The notes under the pieces were generated by a model that saw only the letters and a list, made by a program, of their open reading frames with translations, did no database searches and was not told where the DNA came from. From Paenibacillus sp. FSL R5-0766 (GTDB taxonomy: Bacteria; Bacillota; Bacilli; Paenibacillales; Paenibacillaceae), in contig NZ_CP150227.1 of the NCBI RefSeq assembly GCF_037971845.1, positions 682,001 to 746,000 on the forward strand: a stretch of DNA of 64,000 bases. Reading direction: 5' to 3'. A program made the position numbers and the translations under genes. Below are positions 1-8,129 of the stretch, piece by piece; position 1 is the stretch's first letter, and every line of letters begins with the position of its first letter.

Positions 1-2
1 AG

Positions 3-494
3 GGAGAACGGCGCAAATTTGAGATTGCAGCTGCAATTGCAGCTCGCCCAAGACTATTACTTTTGGATGAGCCTTCATCAGGACTGGACCCCTTTGCCTG
101 GAAAGTGATGGTTGAGCAGTTCCGTACCTTCATGGCGGGGGGAGACACCACGATTCTGATTGCCACACATATTGCGGACGAAGTCAAAAGGCTTGCGGAT
201 TACATCGTATTGATGCACCGTGGTCAGTCACTGGGGATGGCTGAGAAAGATATGGTGCTCGATCAGTGGAAGGAAGTCTGGTATGAAGGAGACTTAAGGC
301 CAGAGAGTATCCCCGGTGTTGTTGAATCTTCTTTGGAAGAGGGAGGTCTGGTTCGCGTAATTACAACCCGGGTCAGCGAAGCGCAGGAAAGGCTGGAGCT
401 GTCGAATAACCGAGTATTGAAAATCCGTAACTTGGAATTGGATGAAGTGCTGGCATTCTGGATTGCCGGGTATGCACCCGTACAGTGGAAATAA
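3..494 (+). CDS. ABC transporter ATP-binding protein, 3' part only
   Basis: The frame is open from the window edge, so the start and Walker A lie outside. The visible part begins just inside the signature region (GERRKFEIAAAI), followed by Walker B LLLLDEPSSGLDP and the switch histidine in ATHIADEV. This is the nucleotide-binding subunit of an ABC exporter. It ends 17 bp before a second ATPase gene, with an SD (AAGGGAG) in the gap, so the two are probably co-transcribed. The TTG at 63 codes for an internal Leu of Walker B and is not a start. The substrate is unknown. Confidence 0.9.
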   Translation, partial: GERRKFEIAAAIAARPRLLLLDEPSSGLDPFAWKVMVEQFRTFMAGGDTTILIATHIADEVKRLADYIVLMHRGQSLGMAEKDMVLDQWKEVWYEGDLRPESIPGVVESSLEEGGLVRVITTRVSEAQERLELSNNRVLKIRNLELDEVLAFWIAGYAPVQWK

Positions 495-511
495 CCGAAG
501 GGAGACGATAA

Positions 512-1417
512 ATGATGAACCGATTGGAATTGAAGCAAGTCGTCAAGCAATATGCAGACAAAACAGCCGTTAATGGAGTCACGCTCAATGTAAAAGAGGG
601 GGAGATTTACGGACTGCTCGGAGCCAATGGTGCAGGTAAAACAACAACAATGCGCATGGTGCTCGGACTGATTCACCCGGACGGAGGGAATATCCTGTAC
701 AACGGCAAGCCCTATAATACGGAGCTGCAACAGATTATGGGTTATCTTCCGGAAGAGCGCGGATTGTACCCGAAGGTGAAAGTCAGCGAACAGATTAATT
801 ACCTGGCACGACTTCGTGGCATGAATGGCAAGGACGCAGATCAGAGCCTCAAGTACTGGCTGAATCGGTTTGAGGTACCTGAGTATTACGATAAGAAGAT
901 TGAGGAGTTATCCAAAGGTAATCAGCAGAAAATGGGCTTTATCGCTGCTGTGGTGCATAGACCGCAGATTCTCATTCTGGATGAAGCGTTCAGTGGACTG
1001 GATCCTGTGAACGTGGAATTACTCAAGTCCACCGTCAAAGAATTGCGTGACGAAGGTACAGCAATCCTGTTCTCAACACACCGTATGGAGCACGTTGAAG
1101 AGTTGTGTCGTCAGATTACTATTCTGCATCGTTCCAACACGGTCGTACAAGGAGAGATCAAGGAGATCAAGAGTCGGTATCCGCGTGAACAGGTATTCCT
1201 GGGTACGATTGGTAGTGTGGAAGGACTCGAACAGTTGTCTGGTGTAAAGAAAGTCGAGCGGAATGAGCGCGGTTACCTGATACATATTAGTCAGGTGGAA
1301 GCGGCTCAAGAGATTCTGAGAACAGCCATGACCCAGACGACAGTGGAACACTTTGAACTGAAGGAACCAACGCTTAACCAAATCTTTATTCGTGAGGTAG
1401 GTGAGTCGAATGAATAA
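512..1417 (+). CDS. ABC transporter ATP-binding protein, NatA-like
   Basis: A 301-residue ATPase subunit with Walker A GANGAGKTT, Q-loop region GYLPEERGLYPKV, signature LSKGNQQK, Walker B ILILDEAFSGLDP and switch His in STHRMEHV. The long C-terminal tail after about residue 220 is typical of the NatA/DrrA class of exporter ATPases. The start is ATG 512, behind GGGAG; a second ATG follows directly. The gene overlaps the downstream permease start by 8 bp, which supports translational coupling. With the next gene it should form a sodium- or drug-type exporter; the substrate cannot be told from sequence. Confidence 0.9.
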   Translation: MMNRLELKQVVKQYADKTAVNGVTLNVKEGEIYGLLGANGAGKTTTMRMVLGLIHPDGGNILYNGKPYNTELQQIMGYLPEERGLYPKVKVSEQINYLARLRGMNGKDADQSLKYWLNRFEVPEYYDKKIEELSKGNQQKMGFIAAVVHRPQILILDEAFSGLDPVNVELLKSTVKELRDEGTAILFSTHRMEHVEELCRQITILHRSNTVVQGEIKEIKSRYPREQVFLGTIGSVEGLEQLSGVKKVERNERGYLIHISQVEAAQEILRTAMTQTTVEHFELKEPTLNQIFIREVGESNE

Positions 1418-2705
1418 AATGGGAACGATTACGGGTTTTACATTTAAAAACAAAGTTAAAACGAAATCATTCATGGTGACGACCATTGTACTTGCACTTT
1501 TAATTTCAATCGGACTCAATGTCCCGTATTTCATTACCTTATTTAATGGGGGTTCCATTGGTGGAGCTTCAAGCAGTAATCCTGTAAATATTGGTCTTTT
1601 GAGTACAGGGCAGCCTGAAGTTTCCGAGAAACTGGAGAGCTTCTCTGCGGCTCAAGGAGATCAGGCCTATCGATTCATTGCCAGTGGTGACAAAGATGAA
1701 GTTGCTCTTGCGGCGGATGTGGAAGCAGGGCTTACCGATGGTTATCTGAAGTTTGAAGCTGTTTCCGGGCAAGAGTTCCCGCAGCCCATTCTATATTCAG
1801 CAGAAGACGTCTCACCTCAGATCATTGCATCCATCGAAGCTGCATTACAGAGTGTGAAGCTGGATGTGGTTGTGAAGGATGTACTCACAGCGGAGCAGAA
1901 GGAACTGATTACAACACCTGTGAAGCTCACCGAGCAAAGTTTGAGTACAGATGAGAGCGGAGCAGGTACTGAGTCTGAAGGTGCAATGAGCCCGATTAAC
2001 TATATTGTAGTGTACTTGCTGATCATCCTGCTGTTTACCTCAACGATGATGACAGGTAACATGATTGCCTCCGAGATCACAGCTGAGAAGAGCTCACGTA
2101 TTATGGAGATTTTGATTACGAGTGTATCACCGCTCAGTCAGATGTTTGGTAAAATCATCGGGATTTTCATGGTGGGGATGCTGCAAATCGGGATCTTCGG
2201 AGCGGTGGTTGCCGGAAATATCTTGCTGCCGCATAACCGTGCAGTATTAGGTGATTTCAATATGAGTGTAAGTGATGTGAATATTGCGGTTATTGTGTAC
2301 GGACTCATATTCTACATTCTGGGTTACTTCCTATATGCCGTGTTGTTTGCTGCCATTGGTTCAATGGTAAGCCGTACTGAAGAACTCGGTCAGGCTGTTC
2401 TGCCGATTACGATGTTGTCGCTTGTTTCCTTCTATATTGCGATCTTCAGTATTTCTACGCCGAACATTCTCTTGTTGAAAATCGCAAGCTTCATTCCATT
2501 CACATCGCCTACCGCGATTCTGGTACGAATTGGCGCAGGAGTTGCGCCAACTTGGGAGATTCTAACGTCCTTAGCGATTCTTATTGTATCCATTATCATC
2601 TTCGGATGGCTTGCAGCCAAAATCTATCGCACAGGTGTGCTGATGTACGGCAAACGTCCGACCTTTAAGGAATTGTTCAAAGCCATGAAGGCTTATAAGA
2701 TCTAG
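1410..2705 (+). CDS. ABC transporter permease, NatB/ABC-2 type
   Basis: A permease of about 431 residues. An N-terminal membrane helix (near residues 24-44) is followed by an extracytoplasmic region of about 150 residues. A cluster of five to six hydrophobic segments (from NYIVVYLLIILLFTSTMM to the C-terminus) then follows. This matches the ABC-2/NatB layout. The frame is open from GTG 1401, but ATG 1410 is preferred because GAGGTAGGTG lies just upstream at a good distance. It is the last gene of the operon, followed by a terminator. It presumably pairs with the ATPase at 512. Confidence 0.87.
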   Translation: MNKMGTITGFTFKNKVKTKSFMVTTIVLALLISIGLNVPYFITLFNGGSIGGASSSNPVNIGLLSTGQPEVSEKLESFSAAQGDQAYRFIASGDKDEVALAADVEAGLTDGYLKFEAVSGQEFPQPILYSAEDVSPQIIASIEAALQSVKLDVVVKDVLTAEQKELITTPVKLTEQSLSTDESGAGTESEGAMSPINYIVVYLLIILLFTSTMMTGNMIASEITAEKSSRIMEILITSVSPLSQMFGKIIGIFMVGMLQIGIFGAVVAGNILLPHNRAVLGDFNMSVSDVNIAVIVYGLIFYILGYFLYAVLFAAIGSMVSRTEELGQAVLPITMLSLVSFYIAIFSISTPNILLLKIASFIPFTSPTAILVRIGAGVAPTWEILTSLAILIVSIIIFGWLAAKIYRTGVLMYGKRPTFKELFKAMKAYKI

Positions 2706-2742
2706 ATTGAGTATTTTTTTTAAAAAGCGCATGTTTTTAGCA

Positions 2743-2778
2743 AGGAGCAGTTTGCCGGTTGGCAACTGCTCCTTTTTC
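2743..2778 (+). terminator. Rho-independent terminator of the ABC operon
   Basis: The arms AGGAGCAGTTTGCC and GGCAACTGCTCCT pair with one bulged T and are followed by TTTTT. It sits about 40 bp after the permease stop. Confidence 0.85.
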
Positions 2779-2917
2779 GTTACGCTAACGGTAGATACTT
2801 TTTTAAGTGTTCTAAGAACGGTGCCATCACCTTGTGTTTGTAAAAATAACATAGAACCGCCAACCGAAAAAGCAGGAGGGGCTTCTAGTTTTTTTATGAG
2901 GCAGCTTTTTTTGCGTT

Positions 2918-3205
2918 TCACATAACCATTAAACAACAGTCATTTTTCCTTTGGCGTTGTTCCACGCTTATTGAAGGAAAGCACGAACCATTTTCTCCAT
3001 TAGGGTTAAAATCCAGTTCAATGCTTCGCATGTCCTTCGGGACGCCGAAGTGAATCTGCCTGATTACGCTCTGAAAGAGAGGCTTCAGCGCTTCCAGGCC
3101 ATTCGACGCTTGCAGGAGCTGGTAACCTTCGTTATTGAAATACATACTCATTAATTGGATAATTTCCGCTTCATCATCCACCATCAAAATCGTGCCTTCC
3201 GCCAT
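2918..3205 (-). pseudogene. Truncated response-regulator fragment (partial duplicate of the gene at 6914-7627)
   Basis: A 95-residue frame. Its first ~40 residues (MAEGTILMVDDEAEIIQLMS... through NGLEAL) nearly match the N-terminus of the response regulator at 6914-7627. The similarity reaches into the SD and leader DNA. After LEAL the sequence changes to an unrelated tail (IRQIHFGVPKDMRSIELDFN). The phospho-acceptor aspartate, switch lysine and DNA-binding domain are all missing, so it cannot be a working regulator. It looks like a recombination remnant fused to a piece of another gene that I do not recognise. It could still be transcribed, since GGGAGG precedes the ATG. Confidence 0.65.
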
Positions 3206-3411
3206 AGATCCTCCCTTAATTCCTGTATCCTTTCTTACATTGAAGAGCAGCACGATAATTATATGTGATATTTCTTATGCATTGAATAACGTCAGCATTA
3301 TTTAAGGAAATGATAAGAAGTCCAGTAGTTAGATGATAAGCTTTGACCTCTATACTTAATTCAACACAAGCGAATAATCGTTTGAACAATAAATGAGTGG
3401 AGGTTTTATTT

Positions 3412-4779
3412 TTGAAGCATAAGGTATTACAGAAGGCCATGCTTGTTAGCTTAAGTGTTATGTTAATCGGTATGTCAACAGTTTTTAGCACAGGTAAGCA
3501 AGTCTCTGCAAATTCGGACAACGGGGCAGATTCTACACGTACTTTAAAAGTATTGTACTGGAACGAAAATGATTTCAAAATGACATATGGAGATCTATTT
3601 AGTCAGAAGTACCCGAATGTGAATATCGAAGTAGTTACACCTGGAGGTATGGAAGCGATTAAGGATTACAACGGGGCAATCAATAAGTATTCACCCGATC
3701 TTGTGATGCTACCCCCTTACCAATACCAACAAATGTCTAAAGATAAAAAGCTGGTCGATTTAGAACCTTTAATTAAGCGAGATACGTATGACACGACAAC
3801 GTTATACCCAGGCTTGCTTGATGAATTGAAGAAACAAGGCGGTGGTAAACTTTATGGCTTAAGCCCAAAAGCGGATTCGTACGCTCTTCTATATAATGCT
3901 GATTTATTTAAAAAGTACAATGTTAAAACACCAACGGATGGGATGACATGGGAAGAGATATTGAATCTTGCTAAGAAATTCCCAACCAAGGGAGATAAGA
4001 ATTCCCGAATTTGGGGTCTAAGCTCCACTGGATCAAGCAATTTGGTAATGGAAATCGCCAAAACAGAAGGATTAACGTACATGAATCCAAGTACCCTAAA
4101 GGCTACTGCAAATACAACAGCGTGGAAAAATGCTTATCGTCTGTCGAGCGAGGCAACGAAGTCCGGGGTACTTGACGAGATGATCAGTCTATCCGGTAAA
4201 AGTTACTTGGAAAGTAGCTCGTTCATTATGGGACGATCAGCTATGAAAGTAGCCTCTATTAGTCAGATACAGTCCCTGCAAGCAGCAAAAAAAGGTGTGA
4301 AAAATTATAAACCTTTCACACTTGGTATTGCTGCCGGCCCTGCCGCTAAGGACCGGAAGTCAACAGGGAACGTGTATATTAATGAGATATTCGCGATTCC
4401 AGCAGGCGCAGCTCATGTTGATGCCGCTTGGGATTTCATCAAATATTTCAATGGAGATGACTACGCTAATGAATACTATAAACCCAAGAATTCGAACAAT
4501 AGTATCGGTGCTCCTCTATCTCGCATGATTAAGGAGTACTCAGGATACAAGTTGGATGCATTCTATAAATTAAGACCTAATCTGGATTCATCGATAACAA
4601 GTTATGTTCTCATGAACAAGTCACCAAATTTTGAATTGAGATTTCGGTCAATTGTATTGAAAGAATTGACACAAGTAGTAAACGGGAAGAAAACATTAGA
4701 CAAAGGAACTGCTGCTATTCAGTCCAGCACTCAAGCTGTTGCTGATAAATTGAAAAAGGATCAGGCGCCAAAGAAATAG
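3412..4779 (+). CDS. Extracellular solute-binding protein (family 1), orphan
   Basis: About 455 residues with a signal peptide (basic start, hydrophobic core LVSLSVMLIGMSTVF). The rest looks like an ABC-importer sugar-type binding protein: LKVLYWNENDF near the mature N-terminus, PDLVMLPPYQYQQM, LYGLSPKADSYALLYNADLFKKY, TWEEILNLAKKF, and a late AAWDFIKYF segment. The start is TTG 3412, because GGAGG lies 8 bp upstream. No cysteine occurs, so there is no lipobox, which is unusual for a Gram-positive binding protein. No permease genes lie beside it. The convergent neighbour is a sensor kinase. It may be a secreted or sensor-associated binding protein; this role is inference. Confidence 0.85.
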   Translation: MKHKVLQKAMLVSLSVMLIGMSTVFSTGKQVSANSDNGADSTRTLKVLYWNENDFKMTYGDLFSQKYPNVNIEVVTPGGMEAIKDYNGAINKYSPDLVMLPPYQYQQMSKDKKLVDLEPLIKRDTYDTTTLYPGLLDELKKQGGGKLYGLSPKADSYALLYNADLFKKYNVKTPTDGMTWEEILNLAKKFPTKGDKNSRIWGLSSTGSSNLVMEIAKTEGLTYMNPSTLKATANTTAWKNAYRLSSEATKSGVLDEMISLSGKSYLESSSFIMGRSAMKVASISQIQSLQAAKKGVKNYKPFTLGIAAGPAAKDRKSTGNVYINEIFAIPAGAAHVDAAWDFIKYFNGDDYANEYYKPKNSNNSIGAPLSRMIKEYSGYKLDAFYKLRPNLDSSITSYVLMNKSPNFELRFRSIVLKELTQVVNGKKTLDKGTAAIQSSTQAVADKLKKDQAPKK

Positions 4780-4879
4780 AATGTGAAGACTCATTGAAGA
4801 GATGAAAAGAGTGGGGGAGTGAGAACGTTTGACCCGGTCTTGCGGCGAGTCGGATTCGATAGAGGTAAAACAATAAGGT

Positions 4880-4917
4880 GCGACCTACCCTTCTCGAAGG
4901 GTTGGGTCGCTTTTTTT
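4880..4917 (+). terminator. Rho-independent terminator after the solute-binding protein
   Basis: A GCGACC...GGTCGC outer stem with inner ACCCTTC/GAAGGGT pairing, followed by seven T residues. It separates the gene from the convergent kinase. Confidence 0.9.
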
Positions 4918-4986
4918 ATGCGAAATGGGCAAGCGGGTTAAAGAGGAGCTTGCAGTTATCGATGTCTACTACATTTTGGTTGAATT

Positions 4987-6921
4987 CTACAAGGGCGCGC
5001 TTTGACCGTTGTTTTTTTGCTCATAATTTTTCTTCACAGGAATTTCGAAGCTCCAGTCTCCAGTGAGCAGATCCTGCTGATCCGGGCCATTGGACAGAAC
5101 TAACTGATTTACGTTGACTTTCAACAGGAACTGGTCTGGAGGTGGCGAATTCTCGATAAAATAAAAATGGAGGGTGCCATTTTTGGCGAACACTACTCCT
5201 GAATCTGTGGCGATGCCCGGAACTATCTTTATCGTTGAAGGATCTAACATAAAAGTCGGTTTGACCGATTGTTTCGCCCACTGCGTCTCCGATATCTGGT
5301 CAGAATGTTTCATGGAGTATTGGATAATTAGGTCATGCCCGTCGAAAAGGTAGTTATGAATGAGCAGTGTATAGTCTTTGTCTGTTTTACCGGTGATTAG
5401 AACCAATTCGTCCTTGCCGGTTGTTGGCATCAGCGTTGAATCTTCATTTTCAGAGAAGATGGAAGGTAACTTCACCACGAGATTAGAGGTAAATGAATTC
5501 TTCATACTGAATAGTACCACTGCGCAGACGATCAACAAGATCATGGGTACAGCAGCTATCCTGGAGAGAGACAGGTGTCGAAGCCAAGGAAATATTCTTT
5601 GTTTTGGTACAAGGTCTTGTTCCGGAAGCACGGTCGGTATCCGATTGATTTCGTTTTGGGCTTCTTCCGTAACAGCCACTTGCGTCTGATTGGGTCCGAA
5701 CATTGATAACCGTGTTTCAAACCAGGTTGCCTTTTTGCTGCTGTGCGCAGTGATGCCGCCTCCGTGTACCTCGACAATACTTTTTGTTATGGCGAGACCG
5801 AGACCTGTACCTCCGGTCTGCTTCGACCTGGAGCTGTCTACCCGGTAGAAACGATCAAAAATAAAAGGTAAATCCCGCTCGGGAATAGGGACTCCATAGT
5901 TTTGAATCCGTACAACTAGCATATCTCCATCTTGTGCAATATCGATATCGATATATTTGCCCATACGCCCATACTGGATGGCATTGGCGAGTATATTCTC
6001 GTATGCCCGTACCAACAATGCTCCGTCAGCTTGAATTTTGAAGTCTCCCTCTTGGACATTTAGCCTGATTTTCATGCCTGCGCTCTTGGTAATCGGCACG
6101 AACTCCTCGGCAAGCTGACCTATTAACCCGGTCATATTAAGTTCGTTCAGTTCCAGAGGCATGCCGTTATTGACCCGTGTATATTCGAATAGTTCATCGA
6201 TCAATCTCCGAAGTGCCAAAGATTTCTCATATGCAATGTTGACGTAATAACGCATCTCCACCTCATCTTGATACCGATCCTTCTCGATGACTTCGAGAAA
6301 GCCAAGAATCGAGGTCAGTGGAGTTCGCAGGTCATGAGATACACCGGTAATCAGATCATTTTTGGTCTTTTCCGCCTTGCGTTCCTCCGCAATCGAATGC
6401 TTCAACTGCATGCTCATCCGGTTGATGCTGAGCGCTACTTCTCCCAGTTGATGATCGGCAATTTCCGGGATTTGATGGTCGAACTGCCCGCTCGCAATCT
6501 CCTCCAGACCGTGTGTGATTTTCGCAAGATAATGGTCCCATTCGCTGCTCAATTGATTCATACTCTCGGCAATGATGCTTAACTCATCCTTGCCCTTAAC
6601 CCTTACAAGCTGCCCGAAGCGCCCTGCCGATATTTCCTGCAATCCTGTGTTGATTTCACGTAAATCACGAATCAAACGGAAGCTGGCTAGGAAGAAAGTG
6701 ATAGGGGACAAAACGATACCCGTTATGATCATCACACGAACGGACCCTGCATACTCAATGAGCCAATTGATCGGAACAGCTACGTATTCAATTTTTTGCA
6801 GCGCTCCCGCCATGACATACCCCAAAAAAATAGCTGTGCCTGTTAAAACTAGGCTTGTAACCGTGATTAGCATTAATCTCCACCGAATTGTATAGAGCCA
6901 CTGTGGTTGGATCCTACTCAC
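4987..6921 (-). CDS. Sensor histidine kinase with extra C-terminal membrane segment and outer domain
   Basis: A 644-residue kinase. Two N-terminal membrane helices (about 14-38 and 60-82) are followed by HAMP-like linkers. The HisKA H-box GVSHDLRTPLTSILGF has its phospho-histidine near 196. Next come an N-box (ENILANAIQYG, 308-318) and a catalytic lid DLPFIFDRFYR...GGTGLGLAI (350-378). Unlike ordinary kinases it continues for about 265 residues: a polar linker, a third hydrophobic segment (IAAVPMILLIVCAVVLFSM, about 455-473) and about 170 residues ending near GDWSFEIPV, which should lie outside the cell. That tail resembles DUF4179/DUF5643-type domains; this is tentative. It overlaps the upstream regulator gene by 8 bp and is its partner. 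Confidence 0.9.
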   Translation of the reverse strand: MSRIQPQWLYTIRWRLMLITVTSLVLTGTAIFLGYVMAGALQKIEYVAVPINWLIEYAGSVRVMIITGIVLSPITFFLASFRLIRDLREINTGLQEISAGRFGQLVRVKGKDELSIIAESMNQLSSEWDHYLAKITHGLEEIASGQFDHQIPEIADHQLGEVALSINRMSMQLKHSIAEERKAEKTKNDLITGVSHDLRTPLTSILGFLEVIEKDRYQDEVEMRYYVNIAYEKSLALRRLIDELFEYTRVNNGMPLELNELNMTGLIGQLAEEFVPITKSAGMKIRLNVQEGDFKIQADGALLVRAYENILANAIQYGRMGKYIDIDIAQDGDMLVVRIQNYGVPIPERDLPFIFDRFYRVDSSRSKQTGGTGLGLAITKSIVEVHGGGITAHSSKKATWFETRLSMFGPNQTQVAVTEEAQNEINRIPTVLPEQDLVPKQRIFPWLRHLSLSRIAAVPMILLIVCAVVLFSMKNSFTSNLVVKLPSIFSENEDSTLMPTTGKDELVLITGKTDKDYTLLIHNYLFDGHDLIIQYSMKHSDQISETQWAKQSVKPTFMLDPSTIKIVPGIATDSGVVFAKNGTLHFYFIENSPPPDQFLLKVNVNQLVLSNGPDQQDLLTGDWSFEIPVKKNYEQKNNGQSAPL

Positions 6922-7627
6922 CCCTTGCTTTTAAATCGCTTTCGATTTTGTATCCAATCCCCCACACGGTTTTAATGATCCTCGGTTCACGTGGATTGGA
7001 TTCTATCTTCTCACGGAGCTTACGGATATGAACCATGACGCTATTCTTCGACTCCATAAAAGGCTCATTCCAGACTTCTTGGTAGATGCGATCCATGCTC
7101 AGTACCATCCCTCTATTGACAGCCAGCATGTGTAGGAGCGCGAACTCACGGGGAGTCAATTTGATTTCCTGCTGATCGACCGTTACTGTGTGGGATGCAT
7201 TATTAATCACGACGTTTTCGATATGTATTTCGTTCACATTTCCCAGAACGGAGTTGAACTGGTTCATTCTTCGAAGCTGCGACTTGATCCGTGCGATCAG
7301 CTCGAGCGGGTTGAATGGTTTGGTTACATAGTCATCAGCGCCGATACTGAGGCCTGATATTTTATCAATATCTTGGCTTTTAGCGGACAACATAATGATG
7401 GGAATTGGATTCGTCTCTCGTATTTTCATACACGCTTGCAAACCATCCATCTTGGGCATCATTAGATCCAGTACAATTAGATCAACTTGCTTGGTTTGCA
7501 GAATCCTCAGCGCCTCCATTCCATTCGATGCTTGCAGGAGCTTGTAACCTTCGTTATTGAAATAAATACTCATTAATTGGATAATTTCCGCTTCATCATC
7601 CACCATTAAAATTGTACTTTCCGCCAT
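6914..7627 (-). CDS. OmpR/PhoB-family response regulator
   Basis: 237 residues. The receiver domain has the acidic pair D10/D11, phospho-acceptor D54 (IVLDLMMPKMDG), the S/T position in MLSAK, and the switch lysine in YVTKPF. The C-terminal winged helix contains LTPREFALLHMLAVN and VHIRKLREKIE...VWGIGYKIE. SD GGGAGG lies just before ATG. The kinase start overlaps its end, forming a regulator-kinase operon. Its first ~40 codons and leader are duplicated at about 3075-3240. Target genes are unknown; the nearby binding-protein gene is a candidate. Confidence 0.93.
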   Translation of the reverse strand: MAESTILMVDDEAEIIQLMSIYFNNEGYKLLQASNGMEALRILQTKQVDLIVLDLMMPKMDGLQACMKIRETNPIPIIMLSAKSQDIDKISGLSIGADDYVTKPFNPLELIARIKSQLRRMNQFNSVLGNVNEIHIENVVINNASHTVTVDQQEIKLTPREFALLHMLAVNRGMVLSMDRIYQEVWNEPFMESKNSVMVHIRKLREKIESNPREPRIIKTVWGIGYKIESDLKARGE

Positions 7628-7699
7628 AGAGTCCTCCCTTGATTCCTGTATCTTCTTTTTTTTAAAATTTCTTTTTATATTGTCTACTTGACGGAGCTA

Positions 7700-7734
7700 T
7701 GACCAGCAATCGCTGTCTTTTGCGTTGCTGGTCA
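7700..7734 (-). terminator. Possible terminator after the YxeA-like gene
   Basis: A perfect 10-bp inverted repeat TGACCAGCAA/TTGCTGGTCA with a 15-nt loop, just past the end of the minus-strand YxeA-like gene. There is no T run, so termination is uncertain. Confidence 0.4.
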
Positions 7735-7746
7735 GGCATCATATGT

Positions 7747-8103
7747 TCAATGAGAGCGTAACTGTTTTAAAACGTTCTCGGGAATCATTATCTCTTCAAT
7801 CAAAATCCATTCTTTGGTATAGGCTCCCTTAGCAAGCACCCTTACATAACCTTCCGCTTTCTGTTCTTTGCTTGAAGAGAAAGTGATCTTTTTCTTTTCT
7901 CCCTCTCCTGTGTATCCTGTCAGATTATATCTGTGGCGAATCCATTCATTTTTACCTTCCTTCTTGGCTGGTTTATTGATTAACGCGTATACATATTGTT
8001 CCTCATAGAATGGGTTGAACTGATCAAACTCCTGTTTGAATGTTAAATATAGGGCAGAGCAAACAGTCAGTGCGATCAAAATAAAAATAACGGTTTTTTT
8101 CAT
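7747..8103 (-). CDS. yxeA: YxeA family (DUF1093) small secreted or anchored protein
   Basis: 118 residues with an N-terminal hydrophobic segment (KKTVIFILIALTVCSALYLTF). An outer domain carries family features: YVYALINKPAK, HRYNLTGYTGEGEKKKITFSS, GYVRVLAKGAYTKEW, and the late IPENVLKQL. It lies 26 bp after a BceB/YxdM-type permease. This is the same order as yxdJKLM-yxeA of Bacillus subtilis. Its molecular function is not established; the context suggests a helper or responder in cationic peptide resistance. Confidence 0.8.
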   Translation of the reverse strand: MKKTVIFILIALTVCSALYLTFKQEFDQFNPFYEEQYVYALINKPAKKEGKNEWIRHRYNLTGYTGEGEKKKITFSSSKEQKAEGYVRVLAKGAYTKEWILIEEIMIPENVLKQLRSH

Positions 8104-8129
8104 GTTATATTACCTCCTCGTGGTAGTTG

